The translations under genes and the position numbers were made by a program. Shown here one piece after another: positions 8,527 to 17,065 of a DNA stretch of 64,000 bases; the first letter of the stretch is position 1, and each line of letters opens with the position of its first letter. The stretch is from Streptacidiphilus melanogenes (GTDB taxonomy: Bacteria > Actinomycetota > Actinomycetes > Streptomycetales > Streptomycetaceae): NCBI RefSeq assembly GCF_000787835.1, contig NZ_BBPP01000015.1:1-64000 (forward strand), given 5' to 3'. Below the pieces are notes generated by a model. The model was not told the origin of the DNA, ran no database searches, and saw only the letters and a list, made by a program, of their open reading frames with translations.

Positions 8527-9342
8527 CTACTCCGTCGCGGAGGACGCCAGTGCCGTGCCCAGGCGCTCCGCGATGTCCTGCATCTGCGGGATGAGCGCGC
8601 GGGTGCCGGTGCGGGCCTCCAGGGTCCGCAGGCGGGCTTCCGGACCGGAGATCGACAGGGCGGTGGGGGTGGGCGCGCCGGGGACGACGACGGCGATGCA
8701 GCGGACGCCGATCTCCTGCTCCTGGTCGTCCACCGCGTAGCCGACCTCCCGGGCGGTCTCGAACTGCGGCAGCAGCTCGCCGGGGGAGGTGACGGTGTGG
8801 ACGGTGTGCGCGGGCAGCGGGCCGTTGCCGAGGGTGGCAAGCGCCTCCACGGGCGGGAGTTGGGCCAGCAACACCTTGCCGACGGCGGTGCAGTGCGGCT
8901 GTACCCTGCGTCCGACCTCGGTGAACATCCGCATCGAGTGCCGGGAGGGCACCTGGCCGACGTAGACGACCTCGCCCGCCTCCAGCACCGCGAGGTTCGC
9001 CGTCTCGCCCGTCGCCTCCATCAGTTCGGCGAGGAACGGGCGGGCCCAGCTGCCCAGCAGGCGACCCGCCGTCTCGCCGAGCCTGATCAGGCGCGGGCCC
9101 AGGGTGTAGCGTCGAGCGGTGTCCTGACGGACGTAACCCTGCTGCACGAGCGTGCGGACGAGGCGGTGAATGGTCGGCATGGGAAGCCCCGAGGCGATGG
9201 CCAGATCGCTCAGCGTGCTGACGCCGCCTGCCTCGGCGAGCGCCTCCAGGAGCTGGAAGGCGCGCTCGACCGACTGCACTCCGCCGGCGCGGTCCGTGCC
9301 CGCGGCCCCGGAGCGGGGATCGGACGAGAGGGATGACGTCAC
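8527..9342 (-). CDS. IclR-family regulator, AllR-like (allantoin/glyoxylate regulon)
   Basis: About 271 residues. A winged HTH (GGVSTLSDLAIASGLPMPT and IHRLVRTLVQQGYV) is followed by the IclR effector domain (CTAVGKVLLAQLP and DDQEQEIGVRCIAVVV). In Streptomyces an IclR protein called AllR sits next to malate synthase and represses allantoin-degradation genes. The same neighbourhood (aceB divergent, ureide genes downstream) supports that identity. The GTG at 9342 follows AGGAAGG by eight bases; a GTG one codon earlier and a TTG at 9372 are less likely. A palindromic site at 9378-9394 lies just upstream, consistent with autoregulation and with control of aceB. Confidence 0.85.
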   Translation of the reverse strand: MTSSLSSDPRSGAAGTDRAGGVQSVERAFQLLEALAEAGGVSTLSDLAIASGLPMPTIHRLVRTLVQQGYVRQDTARRYTLGPRLIRLGETAGRLLGSWARPFLAELMEATGETANLAVLEAGEVVYVGQVPSRHSMRMFTEVGRRVQPHCTAVGKVLLAQLPPVEALATLGNGPLPAHTVHTVTSPGELLPQFETAREVGYAVDDQEQEIGVRCIAVVVPGAPTPTALSISGPEARLRTLEARTGTRALIPQMQDIAERLGTALASSATE

Positions 9343-9377
9343 CACAACAGCCTTCCTGGCAGGGTCCGGCAAGCCAA

Positions 9378-9394
9378 CTCAACAAAGTGTTGAA
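9378..9394. promoter_or_regulatory. Operator site 1 of the ureide/glyoxylate regulon (IclR-aceB intergenic)
   Basis: CTCAACAAAGTGTTGAA. TCAACA and TGTTGA are perfect inverted arms around a 3-bp centre. The site overlaps the putative aceB -35 box and lies about 36 bp upstream of the IclR start. Four more copies occur at 17041, 17751, 22699 and 22723. Confidence 0.75.
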
Positions 9395-9418
9395 TTTCTG
9401 TATCGCGGAAACTAGCCT
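9390..9418 (+). promoter_or_regulatory. Putative aceB promoter
   Basis: TTGAAT (9390-9395), a 17-bp spacer and TAGCCT (9413-9418). The -35 overlaps operator site 1. The spacer holds a second partial palindrome, TTCTGTATCGCGGAA (9396-9410), whose reverse complement resembles a site in the hyi promoter (17803-17817). Confidence 0.55.
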
Positions 9419-9491
9419 CCACCTTACAGAAGCGAGGCGCGCCGCACAGTGCGCTTCGATCATCCGCATCTTCTGATCTGACGAGGGTTCC

Positions 9492-11114
9492 ATGGGTGCA
9501 GTGCAGGAAACCGGGAGCAAGCCGCTTCCCACCGGGGTCGAGATCGTCGGGCCGGTGGTGGACCGCGGGGACGAGGTGCTGACTCCGGCCGCACTCGCCT
9601 TCGTCGCCGACCTGCACCGACGCTTCGGTGCCCGCCGCAACGAGCTGCTCGCACGCCGCAAGGAGCGCCGCGCCGAGATCGCGCGCACCGGGAGGCTGGA
9701 CTTCCTCCCCGAGACCGCCGAGATCCGCATCTCCGAGTGGCAGGTCGCTCCCGCGCCGCGGGCGCTGAACGACCGCCGCGTCGAGATCACCGGCCCGACC
9801 GACCGCAAGATGACCATCAACGCGCTCAACTCCGGCGCCAAGGTCTGGCTCGCGGACTTCGAGGACGCCACCGCGCCCAGCTGGCGCAACCTGATCGAGG
9901 GTCAGCTCAACCTCACCGCCGCGCTGTCCCGCACGATCGACTTCACCTCGCCGGAAGGCAAGGAGTACAAGCTGGGGCCCGACGCCGAGCTCGCCACCAT
10001 CGTGGTCCGCCCGCGCGGCTGGCACCTGGACGAGGCGCACCTGCGCGTCGACGGCGAGCCGGTGGCCGGCGCGTTCGTCGACTTCGGCCTGTACTTGTTC
10101 CGCAACGCGGCGACGCTGCTCGCCCGCGGCGAGCAGGACCCCAACTCCGGTCCCTACTTCTACCTCCCGAAGACCGAGAGCCACCTGGAGACCCGTCTCT
10201 GGAACGACGTCTTCGTCCACGCCCAGGAGGCCCTCGGCATCCCGCGCGGCACGATCCGGGCGACCGTGCTGATCGAGACGATCACCGCCGCGTTCGAGAT
10301 GGAGGAGATCCTCTACGAGCTGCGCGAGCACGCCGCAGGCCTGAACGCGGGCCGCTGGGACTACCTCTTCTCGATCGTCAAGAACTTCCGCGACGGCGGC
10401 GAGAAGTACGTCCTGCCGGACCGCAACAGCGTCACGATGACGGCCCCCTTCATGCGCGCGTACACCAGGCTGCTGGTCAACACCTGCCACCGCCGCGGCG
10501 CCCACGCGATCGGCGGCATGGCGGCGTTCATCCCCTCGCGCCGTGACCCCGAGGTCAACGCCGCGGCGCTGGAGAAGGTCCGCGCGGACAAGGACCGCGA
10601 GGCCGGGGACGGCTTCGACGGCTCCTGGGTCGCGCACCCGGACCTGGTCCCGGTCTGCCGGACCTCGTTCGACGCAGTCCTCGGGGAGGCGCCGAACCAG
10701 AAGCAGGTCGTGCCGACGAACGACGTGACCGGCGAGCAACTCCTCGACGTCGCCTCCGCGGGCGGCAGCTGCACCCGCGCCGGTCTGCAGAACGCCGTCC
10801 AGGTGGGTCTGCGCTACATCGAGGCGTGGCTGCGCGGCTTCGGCGCGGTGGCGATCTTCAACATGATGGAGGACGTCGCCACCGCCGAGATCTCCCGCTC
10901 GCAGGTCTGGCAGTGGGTCAACAACGCGGTCGTGCTGGCGGACACCGGCGAGAAGGTCACCGCCGCGCTGGTCCGCGAGATCGTCGCGACCGAGCTGGCG
11001 GACATGAAGCAGTCCGCGGGCCGCTGGGACGAGGCAGCCCAGCTCTTCGAAGAGGTGGCCCTGGCCGACGAGTTCGTCGACTTCCTCACACTTCCGGGTT
11101 ACGCGCTGCTGTAG
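9492..11114 (+). CDS. aceB: Malate synthase (AceB/isoform A type)
   Basis: A 540-residue enzyme, the usual length of isoform A. It condenses glyoxylate with acetyl-CoA to malate. Family segments seen: [18 protein letters not shown] (118-135), [14 protein letters not shown] and [20 protein letters not shown] near the C-terminus. ATG start behind GAGGG. It is divergent from the AllR-like gene and carries an operator of the ureide regulon, so it probably drains glyoxylate produced from allantoin rather than, or as well as, serving the acetate glyoxylate shunt. No isocitrate lyase gene is present in the window. A strong hairpin follows. Confidence 0.95.
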   Translation: MGAVQETGSKPLPTGVEIVGPVVDRGDEVLTPAALAFVADLHRRFGARRNELLARRKERRAEIARTGRLDFLPETAEIRISEWQVAPAPRALNDRRVEITGPTDRKMTINALNSGAKVWLADFEDATAPSWRNLIEGQLNLTAALSRTIDFTSPEGKEYKLGPDAELATIVVRPRGWHLDEAHLRVDGEPVAGAFVDFGLYLFRNAATLLARGEQDPNSGPYFYLPKTESHLETRLWNDVFVHAQEALGIPRGTIRATVLIETITAAFEMEEILYELREHAAGLNAGRWDYLFSIVKNFRDGGEKYVLPDRNSVTMTAPFMRAYTRLLVNTCHRRGAHAIGGMAAFIPSRRDPEVNAAALEKVRADKDREAGDGFDGSWVAHPDLVPVCRTSFDAVLGEAPNQKQVVPTNDVTGEQLLDVASAGGSCTRAGLQNAVQVGLRYIEAWLRGFGAVAIFNMMEDVATAEISRSQVWQWVNNAVVLADTGEKVTAALVREIVATELADMKQSAGRWDEAAQLFEEVALADEFVDFLTLPGYALL

Positions 11115-11136
11115 GGCGCGGCACCCGGAGACCGAC

Positions 11137-11183
11137 AGCGGCGTCTCACGCAAACCTGGGGAGGTCCTGCGTGAGGCGCCGCT
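11137..11183 (+). terminator. Strong hairpin after aceB
   Basis: AGCGGCGTCTCACGCA (11137-11152) and TGCGTGAGGCGCCGCT (11168-11183) pair at 15 of 16 positions around a 15-nt loop, directly downstream of malate synthase. Confidence 0.8.
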
Positions 11184-11225
11184 TGGCACGTCTTCAGAGT
11201 TTGCTCTGCATTCGGTGACGCCGTC

Positions 11226-11255
11226 TTGAACGCCTGACGTCACTTCAACTAGCGT
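11226..11255 (+). promoter_or_regulatory. Putative promoter of the secreted HExxE protein gene
   Basis: TTGAAC (11226-11231), an 18-bp spacer containing the palindrome TGACGTCA (11235-11242), and TAGCGT (11250-11255). It lies about 100 bp upstream of the GTG start at 11357. Confidence 0.4.
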
Positions 11256-11356
11256 CGCGCATCAGCAGGCAACAACACTTCGCGTGGTGGCACTACTGCC
11301 GTCCGGCCGGCGGCAACCGCACAGCCCTCCCGTTCCTCGTCGAGAAGGGCACCACC

Positions 11357-12334
11357 GTGCTTCGTTCCGCCCTCGTCGCCGGCTGCGCCGCGGCGCTCGC
11401 CACCGGCGCGCTCATCGCCGCGGCCCCCGCCGGAGCCAGCGAGCTCGCCCCCCACCACATGAGCCCGCACTCCGCCGCGAAGAAGGCCCCCGCGGCCTCG
11501 GGCAACAACCTCGCCTACGGCGGCGGCAACATCGTGACCGCCCCCAAGATCTACGTCGTCTACTGGGGCAACCAGTGGGGTACCGGCTCCACCGTCACCA
11601 ACGACCCGTCGGGCGAGGCCGCGCTGCAGCTGAGCTTCTTCCAGCACGCCTACGGCAGCGGCGACACGTTCTTCACCTCGCAGACCCAGTACTGCCAGGG
11701 CGTCGCGGTCGGCACCACCCAGTGCGGCACCTCCGGCACCCACGTCGGACACCCCGCGTCGAACCCGGTCGGCGGCACCTGGCTGGACAGCTCGGCCAAG
11801 GCCCCGACCAAGCCCAGCGACTCGCAGATCGCCGCCGAGGCCAAGAAGGCGGCCTCGCACTTCGGCGTCTCCGGCGACAACGTCCAGATCATCGTGGACG
11901 CGGCCCACGGCGTGGTGCCCTCCGGCTTCAAGACGCAGTACTGCGCGTGGCACGACCACACCACCGCGAGCAACGGCGCGGACCTGCCGTACACCAACAT
12001 GCCGTACGTCAGCGACGCGGGCACGAGCTGCGGCGCGAGCTTCGTCGCCACGGGCTCCAGCGGCGTCAACGCCGCGACGGAGGGTGTCACGATCGTCGGC
12101 GGCCACGAGTACGCCGAGACGATCACCGACCCGGCGCCGAGCAGCGGCTGGGTGGACAGCACGGGCGCGGAGACGGGCGACAAGTGCGCCTGGATCTCCA
12201 GCGGGCAGGGCGCATCCGCGATCATCAGCCTGAACGGCGCGAACTTCGCCGTGCAGTCGCTCTGGAGCAACAACTACGGCGGCGGCGCGGGCAACTGCGT
12301 GGTCTCCTACACGAGCGCGACGAACCAGCACTGA
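11357..12334 (+). CDS. Secreted protein with an HExxE motif, possible metallohydrolase
   Basis: A 325-residue precursor with a typical Sec signal peptide (hydrophobic stretch to about residue 26, cleavage likely near AGAS). The mature part has a segment NIVTAPKIYVVYWGNQWG (58-75), six cysteines likely to form three disulfides, and GGHEYAETITDP, placing His250, Glu251, Glu254 and Asp258 in a metal-site-like motif. Related HE(Y)xE(T)xTDP proteins are secreted actinobacterial proteins of unclear function; a zinc peptidase-like role is inference. GTG start behind AGAAGGG. It interrupts the purine block and shows no link to it. Confidence 0.6.
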   Translation: MLRSALVAGCAAALATGALIAAAPAGASELAPHHMSPHSAAKKAPAASGNNLAYGGGNIVTAPKIYVVYWGNQWGTGSTVTNDPSGEAALQLSFFQHAYGSGDTFFTSQTQYCQGVAVGTTQCGTSGTHVGHPASNPVGGTWLDSSAKAPTKPSDSQIAAEAKKAASHFGVSGDNVQIIVDAAHGVVPSGFKTQYCAWHDHTTASNGADLPYTNMPYVSDAGTSCGASFVATGSSGVNAATEGVTIVGGHEYAETITDPAPSSGWVDSTGAETGDKCAWISSGQGASAIISLNGANFAVQSLWSNNYGGGAGNCVVSYTSATNQH

Positions 12335-12349
12335 GGTAGTCGCACGACC

Positions 12350-12452
12350 GGGGGCGCGAGGAACTGCGCGACAAGCCACTGGCATGCGGATGGTCCTCAA
12401 CGCGCAGGGCCATCCGCACGGGGTGGTTGCCCGCGCGGTTCCTCGCGCCCCC
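12350..12452 (+). repeat. Intergenic hairpin repeat, copy A
   Basis: Arms 12350-12370 and 12432-12452 pair at 20 of 21 positions (outer 15 bp perfect, starting GGGGGCGCGAGGAAC). The middle holds GCCACTGGCATGCGGATGG and GGCCATCCGCACGGGGTGG, conserved in copies C and D. The rest of this gap, to 12545, carries a second GC-rich block (GGCGGAGCCGCATAT and GCGCCCCTCGGG) also seen in copy B. The family resembles the abundant streptomycete intergenic GCGCGGGGAACTGCGCGAC element. It may also end transcription of the secreted protein gene. Confidence 0.75.
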
Positions 12453-12545
12453 TGCAACGACAGTCGGGAGCGCCCCCGAGCCGGCTCGCGCCCGCGCGGC
12501 GGAGCCGCATATCGGCACGAGCCCCGCGCCCCTCGGGAGTGGCAC

Positions 12546-13499
12546 CTAGCTCTTGGGGTCCAGCACCAGCTTGCCGGTGGTCCTGCGGGCGCGGAGCGCC
12601 TCGTGGACGGTGCGGGCCTCGTTCAGGGGGTAGGTGCCGCCGAGCTGCGGGGTGAGCTCGCCGGTGGCGACCAGCTGCAGGAGTTCGCGCATCGGCTCGG
12701 CGTGGAGGTCGGGACGGCCCAGCGCGTGCATCAGCCAGAAGCCGACGACGGAGGTGGAGTGGCCCATGAGCTTCGCCGCGGCCAGCGGCGACGGCTCCTG
12801 GCGGGAGGCCATGCCGTAGGTGACCAGGCGCCCGAAGGGGGCCAGCGCTGCGAGCGACGCGTCGAAGACGGGGCCGCCGGTCATCTCCAGGACGATGTCG
12901 ACCTTCTTGCCGCCGTTCGCCTCGACGAGGCGGTCCTTCAGACCCTCCGCCTCCGCGTCGATCGCCTCGTCCGCGCCGAGCGAGAGCGCGAGCTCGCGCT
13001 TCTCCTTGGTCGACGCCGTCGCGATGACGCGGCCCGCGCCGAAGCGGCGCGCGAGCTGGACGGCCAGCGAGCCGGTGCCGCCCGCCGCGGCGTGCACCAC
13101 GACGGACTCGCCGGGCGCGATCCGCGCCGACGTCCGCAGCAGGTTCCACGCGGTGAGGCCCTGGACGACCAGCGCCAGCGCGGCCGCGTCGGAGACCTCG
13201 TCGGGGACGTCGGTCGCCATCGGCTCCCAGGCGCAGGCACGTTCGGCGTAACCGCCGGTCGCGGTGAGCGCGACCACCCGGCGGCCGTCCGGCGTGCGGC
13301 CGACGACCTCGCCGCCCGGGATCATCGGGAGCGAGGAGCGGGACAGGTAGGAGTCCTCGACGGCGTGGGTGTCGGCGTAGTTGACGCCGGCGCCGTCGAC
13401 GTCGACCAACAGCTGGCCGGGCTGCGGGACGGGCTCGGGGACCTCGGCCGGGCGCAGCACCTCGGGCCCGCCGAACTCCGTGATCTGGATCGCCTTCAT
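12546..13499 (-). CDS. NADPH:quinone oxidoreductase-like medium-chain dehydrogenase
   Basis: A 317-residue zinc-free MDR protein of the QOR group. The N-terminal substrate domain contains GAGVNYADTH and the NADP site is AAAGGTGSLAVQLARRFGA. It lacks the structural-zinc cysteine cluster of alcohol dehydrogenases. It probably reduces quinones or enones in the cytoplasm; substrate unknown. ATG start behind TAGGAG. A TetR-type palindrome lies 46 bp upstream. The gene is monocistronic and unrelated to purine metabolism by sequence. Confidence 0.8.
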   Translation of the reverse strand: MKAIQITEFGGPEVLRPAEVPEPVPQPGQLLVDVDGAGVNYADTHAVEDSYLSRSSLPMIPGGEVVGRTPDGRRVVALTATGGYAERACAWEPMATDVPDEVSDAAALALVVQGLTAWNLLRTSARIAPGESVVVHAAAGGTGSLAVQLARRFGAGRVIATASTKEKRELALSLGADEAIDAEAEGLKDRLVEANGGKKVDIVLEMTGGPVFDASLAALAPFGRLVTYGMASRQEPSPLAAAKLMGHSTSVVGFWLMHALGRPDLHAEPMRELLQLVATGELTPQLGGTYPLNEARTVHEALRARRTTGKLVLDPKS

Positions 13500-13544
13500 G
13501 CGCGCGACTCCTAGCTACTCACCGGTAGTACGTATTGCGCACAA

Positions 13545-13560
13545 CATACCGTCCAGTATG
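13545..13560. promoter_or_regulatory. TetR-type palindrome upstream of the oxidoreductase
   Basis: CATACCGTCCAGTATG has perfect 5-bp arms (CATAC, GTATG) and inner G and C symmetry, a common layout for TetR-family operators. It sits in the promoter region of the leftward oxidoreductase gene. No tetR gene is adjacent. Confidence 0.45.
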
Positions 13561-13578
13561 CCGAAAGGAAACACCGAA

Positions 13579-13607
13579 GCCCCGGACCCTCGCCGTGGGT
13601 CCGGGGC
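13579..13607 (-). terminator. Terminator of the purine deaminase/uricase operon
   Basis: GCCCCGGACCC (13579-13589) and GGGTCCGGGGC (13597-13607) form a perfect 11-bp stem with a 7-nt loop, downstream of the leftward gene ending at 13698. Confidence 0.85.
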
Positions 13608-13697
13608 CTCAGCCCCCTCGGCGCGCGAACGAGCCGGGGAGTCCGGGCAGCACACCGTCCCAGTGCGTGCCCGGAGTCAGTCGGTCGAACCGGCGCG

Positions 13698-15077
13698 TCA
13701 GCCGCGCGAGGCGAGCTCCTTGGCCGCGTCCGCGCACGCCTTGGCGATGCGGTCCTCGTTCACCGTGGTCAGCCGGCCCTGCTCGACCACCGGGCGGCCG
13801 TTGACCAGCAGCAGCGACAGCGGCGGCAGTGCGCCCATCACCAGCGCCGCGACCGGGTCGGCGATGGAGGAGTGCATGATGCCGTCGACCTTCCACAGCG
13901 CGAGGTCGGCGAGCTTGCCGACCTCCACTGAGCCGATCTCGGCCTGACGGCCCAGCACCCGGGCGCCGCCCATGGTGCCCAGGCGCAGCGCCTGACGCGC
14001 GGTCAGCGCGTCGGGGCGGCCGTGGAGCCGGTTGATCAGCAGCGCGTTGCGCAGCTCGGTGCCGAGCTCACCGGACTCGTTGGAGGCGGTGCCGTCCACG
14101 CCGAGGCCGACCGGCACGCCGGCCGCCATCATGTCCGGCACCCGGGCGATGCCCGCGGCGAGGCGGGCGTTGGAGGACGGGCAGTGGGCCACGCCGGTCC
14201 CGGTCTCCGCGAACTTGCGGATGTCGGAGTCGTTCATGTGGACGCAGTGCGCCATCCACACGTCCTCGCCCAGCCAGCCCACCGACTCGAAGTAGTCGGT
14301 CGGGCCCATGCCGAACAGCTCCTTGCAGAACTGCTCCTCCTCGGCCGTCTCCGAGCCGTGGGTGTGCAGGCGCACGCCCTTGCGGCGGGCCAGCTCGGCG
14401 GCCTCCTTCATCAGCTCCGTGGTCACCGAGAACGGCGAGCACGGGGCGATGGCGACGTGCAGCATCGAGCCGAAGGAGCCGTCGTGCCAGCGGTCGACCG
14501 CAGCCTCGGAGGCGAGGAGGATGTCCTCGGTCTTCTCCACCGCGTGGTCCGGCGGCAGGCCGCCGTCGCTCTTGCCCCGGGACATCGAGCCGCGCAGCGC
14601 GGTGAAGCGCATGCCGAGCTCGGAGACGGCCTCGATGGAGGCGCCGAGGATGTCGCCGCCACCCTGGGGGAACACGTAGTGGTGGTCCGAGGCGGTGGTA
14701 CAGCCGGACTTCAGCAGCGCGGCCGCCGAGCCCTGGGAGGCGGCGTGCACCAGCTTGTCGTCGATCCGCGACCAGGTCGGGTAGAGCGCGACCAGCCAGT
14801 CGAACAGGATGTCGTCCTGCGCCAGGCCGCGGGTGATCCACTGGTAGAAGTGGTGGTGCGTGTTGACCAGGCCCGGGGTCACCAGGTGGCCCTCGGCGTT
14901 GATCCGCCGCGCCACGTTGTCCAGCCACATCGGGGCCGGGCCCTCGCCCACGGACTCGATCACGTTGCCGGCGATGACGACGTGGCCGCGCCGGTACTCG
15001 GTGTCCAGGGCGTCGACCGTCGCGATCGCCGCGTTCTCGATGACGATGCGCTCGACGGGGGTTGCTTCGGGTGCCAT
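13698..15077 (-). CDS. 8-oxoguanine / guanine deaminase (amidohydrolase)
   Basis: A 459-residue amidohydrolase. Metal ligands: His74 and His76 in VNTHHHFYQW, a later His in RLHTHGSET, HCVHMND, and Asp in GLGVDGTASNES. The sequence agrees with the 8-oxoguanine deaminase branch (GLAQDDILFDWLVALYPTW), which deaminates 8-oxoguanine to urate or, in relatives, guanine to xanthine. Either would feed uricase. ATG start behind GAGGAG. It follows uricase on the same strand with a 105-bp gap that holds no clear terminator, so co-transcription is likely. Confidence 0.85.
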   Translation of the reverse strand: MAPEATPVERIVIENAAIATVDALDTEYRRGHVVIAGNVIESVGEGPAPMWLDNVARRINAEGHLVTPGLVNTHHHFYQWITRGLAQDDILFDWLVALYPTWSRIDDKLVHAASQGSAAALLKSGCTTASDHHYVFPQGGGDILGASIEAVSELGMRFTALRGSMSRGKSDGGLPPDHAVEKTEDILLASEAAVDRWHDGSFGSMLHVAIAPCSPFSVTTELMKEAAELARRKGVRLHTHGSETAEEEQFCKELFGMGPTDYFESVGWLGEDVWMAHCVHMNDSDIRKFAETGTGVAHCPSSNARLAAGIARVPDMMAAGVPVGLGVDGTASNESGELGTELRNALLINRLHGRPDALTARQALRLGTMGGARVLGRQAEIGSVEVGKLADLALWKVDGIMHSSIADPVAALVMGALPPLSLLLVNGRPVVEQGRLTTVNEDRIAKACADAAKELASRG

Positions 15078-15182
15078 AGCTCGTGCTCCTCGACAGCGGA
15101 CTTTGTGAAGTACCGCCGTCTGGTGCGGCCCAGGGCGGGACGGCGGAGAGAATCCCTGGGGTCGAGCTCGGTTATGCAGGCG

Positions 15183-16097
15183 TTACGCCACGGGGATGAC
15201 CGGAGTCACGCCCTCGCGGTGCACGGTGCCCTCGATGAGACCGTACATCCGGTCTGCAGCGTAGTAGACCTCGTTGTCGTTCTCCAGACCGAACGGCTCC
15301 AGATCCACCAGGAAGTGGTGCTTGTTCGGCAGCTCCAGGCGGACCTCGTCCACCTCGGCGCGGTTGTTGAGCACGCGGGTGCCCATCGCGTAGAGGGTCT
15401 GCTGCAGCGAGTAGGAGTAGGTCTCGGCGAAGGCCTCCAGCATGTGGCGGCGGACCTGCTGGTAGGAGCGGTCCCAGTTGGGCTCCTGCTCACCCTCGGC
15501 GCCGGTGAAGCCGAACTTCCAGCGGGCGGTGACCTGGGTGGCCAGGATGCGGTCGTACGCCTCCTTGAGGGTGGTGTACTCGTCCTTGATGTAGCCCCAG
15601 AACTCCGAGTTGGTCGAGTTCATCACGACCAGGTCCTTCAGGCCCGAGATGACCTGCACGTTCGTGCCGTCATAGACGATCTCGGAGGTGCGGACCTCGG
15701 TGCCGCGGCGGACGAAGGAGTGGCCGATCTCCTCGGAGCCGATGAAGCGGGCCTTGTTGTCCGGGATCTCGATCCGGTCCCAGACGTACTCCTCGACCCT
15801 GATGCGGGCGCGGTGGATCGGCGGGGTGTCGTCGACGAAGTGGCGGGCGAGCAGGATGCCGAAGTTCTCGGGAGACTGGATGCCGAACTTCTTCGCGTAG
15901 GCGAAGACGGTGTTCTTGGTGGTGTCCGTCGGCAGGCAGTGCGCGTTCGAGCCGGTCAGGTGAACGTCGTCGAGGTCGCCGGAGAGGGCGACGGAGACGT
16001 TGAGGTCCCGGATCTCGTGGCGGTTGCCGTTGCGGGTGATCCGTACGACGCGGTTCTCCGCCTTGCCGTACTGGTTCTGGCCGAGCTGGTGGGCCAT
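15183..16097 (-). CDS. Urate oxidase (uricase)
   Basis: A 304-residue cofactor-free oxidase converting urate and O2 to 5-hydroxyisourate and H2O2. Seen: catalytic Lys12 in NQYGKAENRVVRI, Thr in the TDTTKNTVFAYAKKFG segment, and the C-terminal KHHFLVDLEPFGLENDNEVYYA block. The start codon lies 3 bp after the HIU hydrolase stop, so translation is tightly coupled. Operon order uraD, HIU hydrolase, uricase, deaminase follows the pathway. The H2O2 by-product may explain the catalase gene at 25.6 kb. Confidence 0.96.
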   Translation of the reverse strand: MAHQLGQNQYGKAENRVVRITRNGNRHEIRDLNVSVALSGDLDDVHLTGSNAHCLPTDTTKNTVFAYAKKFGIQSPENFGILLARHFVDDTPPIHRARIRVEEYVWDRIEIPDNKARFIGSEEIGHSFVRRGTEVRTSEIVYDGTNVQVISGLKDLVVMNSTNSEFWGYIKDEYTTLKEAYDRILATQVTARWKFGFTGAEGEQEPNWDRSYQQVRRHMLEAFAETYSYSLQQTLYAMGTRVLNNRAEVDEVRLELPNKHHFLVDLEPFGLENDNEVYYAADRMYGLIEGTVHREGVTPVIPVA

Positions 16098-16100
16098 GGT

Positions 16101-16415
16101 CTAGCTCCCTCGGTAGACGGAGTACCCGAACGGGTTGAGCAGCAGGGGTACGTGGTAATGGGCCTGGGCCGGGTCGACGTCGAAGACGATGGCGACCTCG
16201 GGGAAGAAGGCCCCGTTGGTGGTGAAGCGGAGCCGGAGCACGGTGCCCGCGGCCAGGTCCGGGACCGGCAGGTCCTTGCAGCGCCCGTCGGCGTCGGTGG
16301 CGGAGACCCCGAGGGCCTTCCACTCGCCGGCGACCTGCTGGGCCAGCTCGACCGGGATGCCCGCGGCGGGCTTGCCGAGGCTGGTGTCCAGCACATGGGT
16401 GGAGATGGAGGTCAT
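16101..16415 (-). CDS. uraH: 5-Hydroxyisourate hydrolase (transthyretin-like)
   Basis: A 104-residue protein, normal for the family, hydrolysing 5-hydroxyisourate to OHCU. The active-site set is complete: His7 (ISTHVLD), Arg45 (ADGRC), His88 (AHYHVPLLLNP) and the C-terminal tetrapeptide YRGS (101-104). ATG start at 16415. It lies 54 bp after uraD and directly before uricase. Confidence 0.95.
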   Translation of the reverse strand: MTSISTHVLDTSLGKPAAGIPVELAQQVAGEWKALGVSATDADGRCKDLPVPDLAAGTVLRLRFTTNGAFFPEVAIVFDVDPAQAHYHVPLLLNPFGYSVYRGS

Positions 16416-16469
16416 GAAAGTCCTCACGCGGGTTTCGTGTCGCAGCGTGCGCACGGTGCCGTCGGCTCG

Positions 16470-16985
16470 TCAGCTCTCGTCGAGCAGGCGGTCGATGCGG
16501 ATGTCGTTGATCTTGCGGAGCTCGCCCCGGACGATCTCCCGCTCGGTGGTGGCGTCGTTCGGGTGGCGCTCGCGCAGGGCCGCCAGCATGGTCCCGGCGG
16601 TGCGCCCGGTGGCGCAGATCAGGAAGACGTGGCCGAACTTCTCCTCGTAGGAGGCGTTCGCGGCGGCCAGGTCGGCCAGCAGCGCCTCGTCGGCGCCGTG
16701 GACACCGGCCTGTTCGCGCTGGGAGGTGGCGTCGCCCGGCTTGGGGGTGCCGATCCGGGCGTGGCCGGCCATCGCGTCGTTCAGGTCCGCTGTGGAGAGG
16801 GCCTCCATCGCGCTCGCGTTGGCGGCGTGGAAGGCGTCCCGGTCGCGGTAGGGGCGGGCGAGACGCACGAGCGTCGCCCAGGTGTGGCTGGAGCAGATCT
16901 CCGTCAGGAGCGCGTCCAGCACCTCGCCGTCGATCGCGTTGACGCGGTCGAGGGCGATGTCCGTCGGGGTGGCGGGTTGGGTCAC
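16470..16985 (-). CDS. uraD: OHCU decarboxylase
   Basis: A 171-residue enzyme making S-allantoin from OHCU. Family motifs: GHARIG at 74-79 (catalytic His75; the usual Pro of HPxIG is Ala here), SQREQAG with Glu91 and Gln92, and FGHVFLICATGR (117-128). GTG start at 16985 behind GGAGGTCA. First gene of the leftward urate operon, preceded by its own promoter with operator site 2. Confidence 0.93.
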   Translation of the reverse strand: MTQPATPTDIALDRVNAIDGEVLDALLTEICSSHTWATLVRLARPYRDRDAFHAANASAMEALSTADLNDAMAGHARIGTPKPGDATSQREQAGVHGADEALLADLAAANASYEEKFGHVFLICATGRTAGTMLAALRERHPNDATTEREIVRGELRKINDIRIDRLLDES

Positions 16986-17016
16986 TCGTGACCTCCGAAA
17001 GTGAGGTGCCACGAGA

Positions 17017-17045
17017 AAAGTAGATCCGCCGACCCCGATCGTCAA
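17017..17045 (-). promoter_or_regulatory. Putative uraD operon promoter
   Basis: On the minus strand TTGACG (17045-17040), a 17-bp spacer and TACTTT (17022-17017). The -35 is one arm of operator site 2, so a repressor bound there would block polymerase. Confidence 0.6.
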
Positions 17046-17057
17046 CACTTTGTTGAA
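17041..17057. promoter_or_regulatory. Operator site 2 of the ureide regulon (uraD promoter)
   Basis: GTCAACACTTTGTTGAA, the same 17-bp frame as site 1. It lies between the end of the HTH gene and uraD. Confidence 0.75.
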
Positions 17058-17065
17058 AGCTGTCG

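Noticed and set aside
15078-15182. Sixth copy of the ureide operator before the purine deaminase (TTCACAAAGT)
   Set aside because: Only one arm is loosely similar and there is no inverted partner.
14022-16991. Very long rightward open frame (nearly 1000 codons) opposite the purine deaminase, uricase and uraD genes
   Set aside because: It is antisense to four clear genes, and its composition (Val/Gly/Arg/His-rich, no domains) is that expected of a shadow frame in GC-rich DNA.
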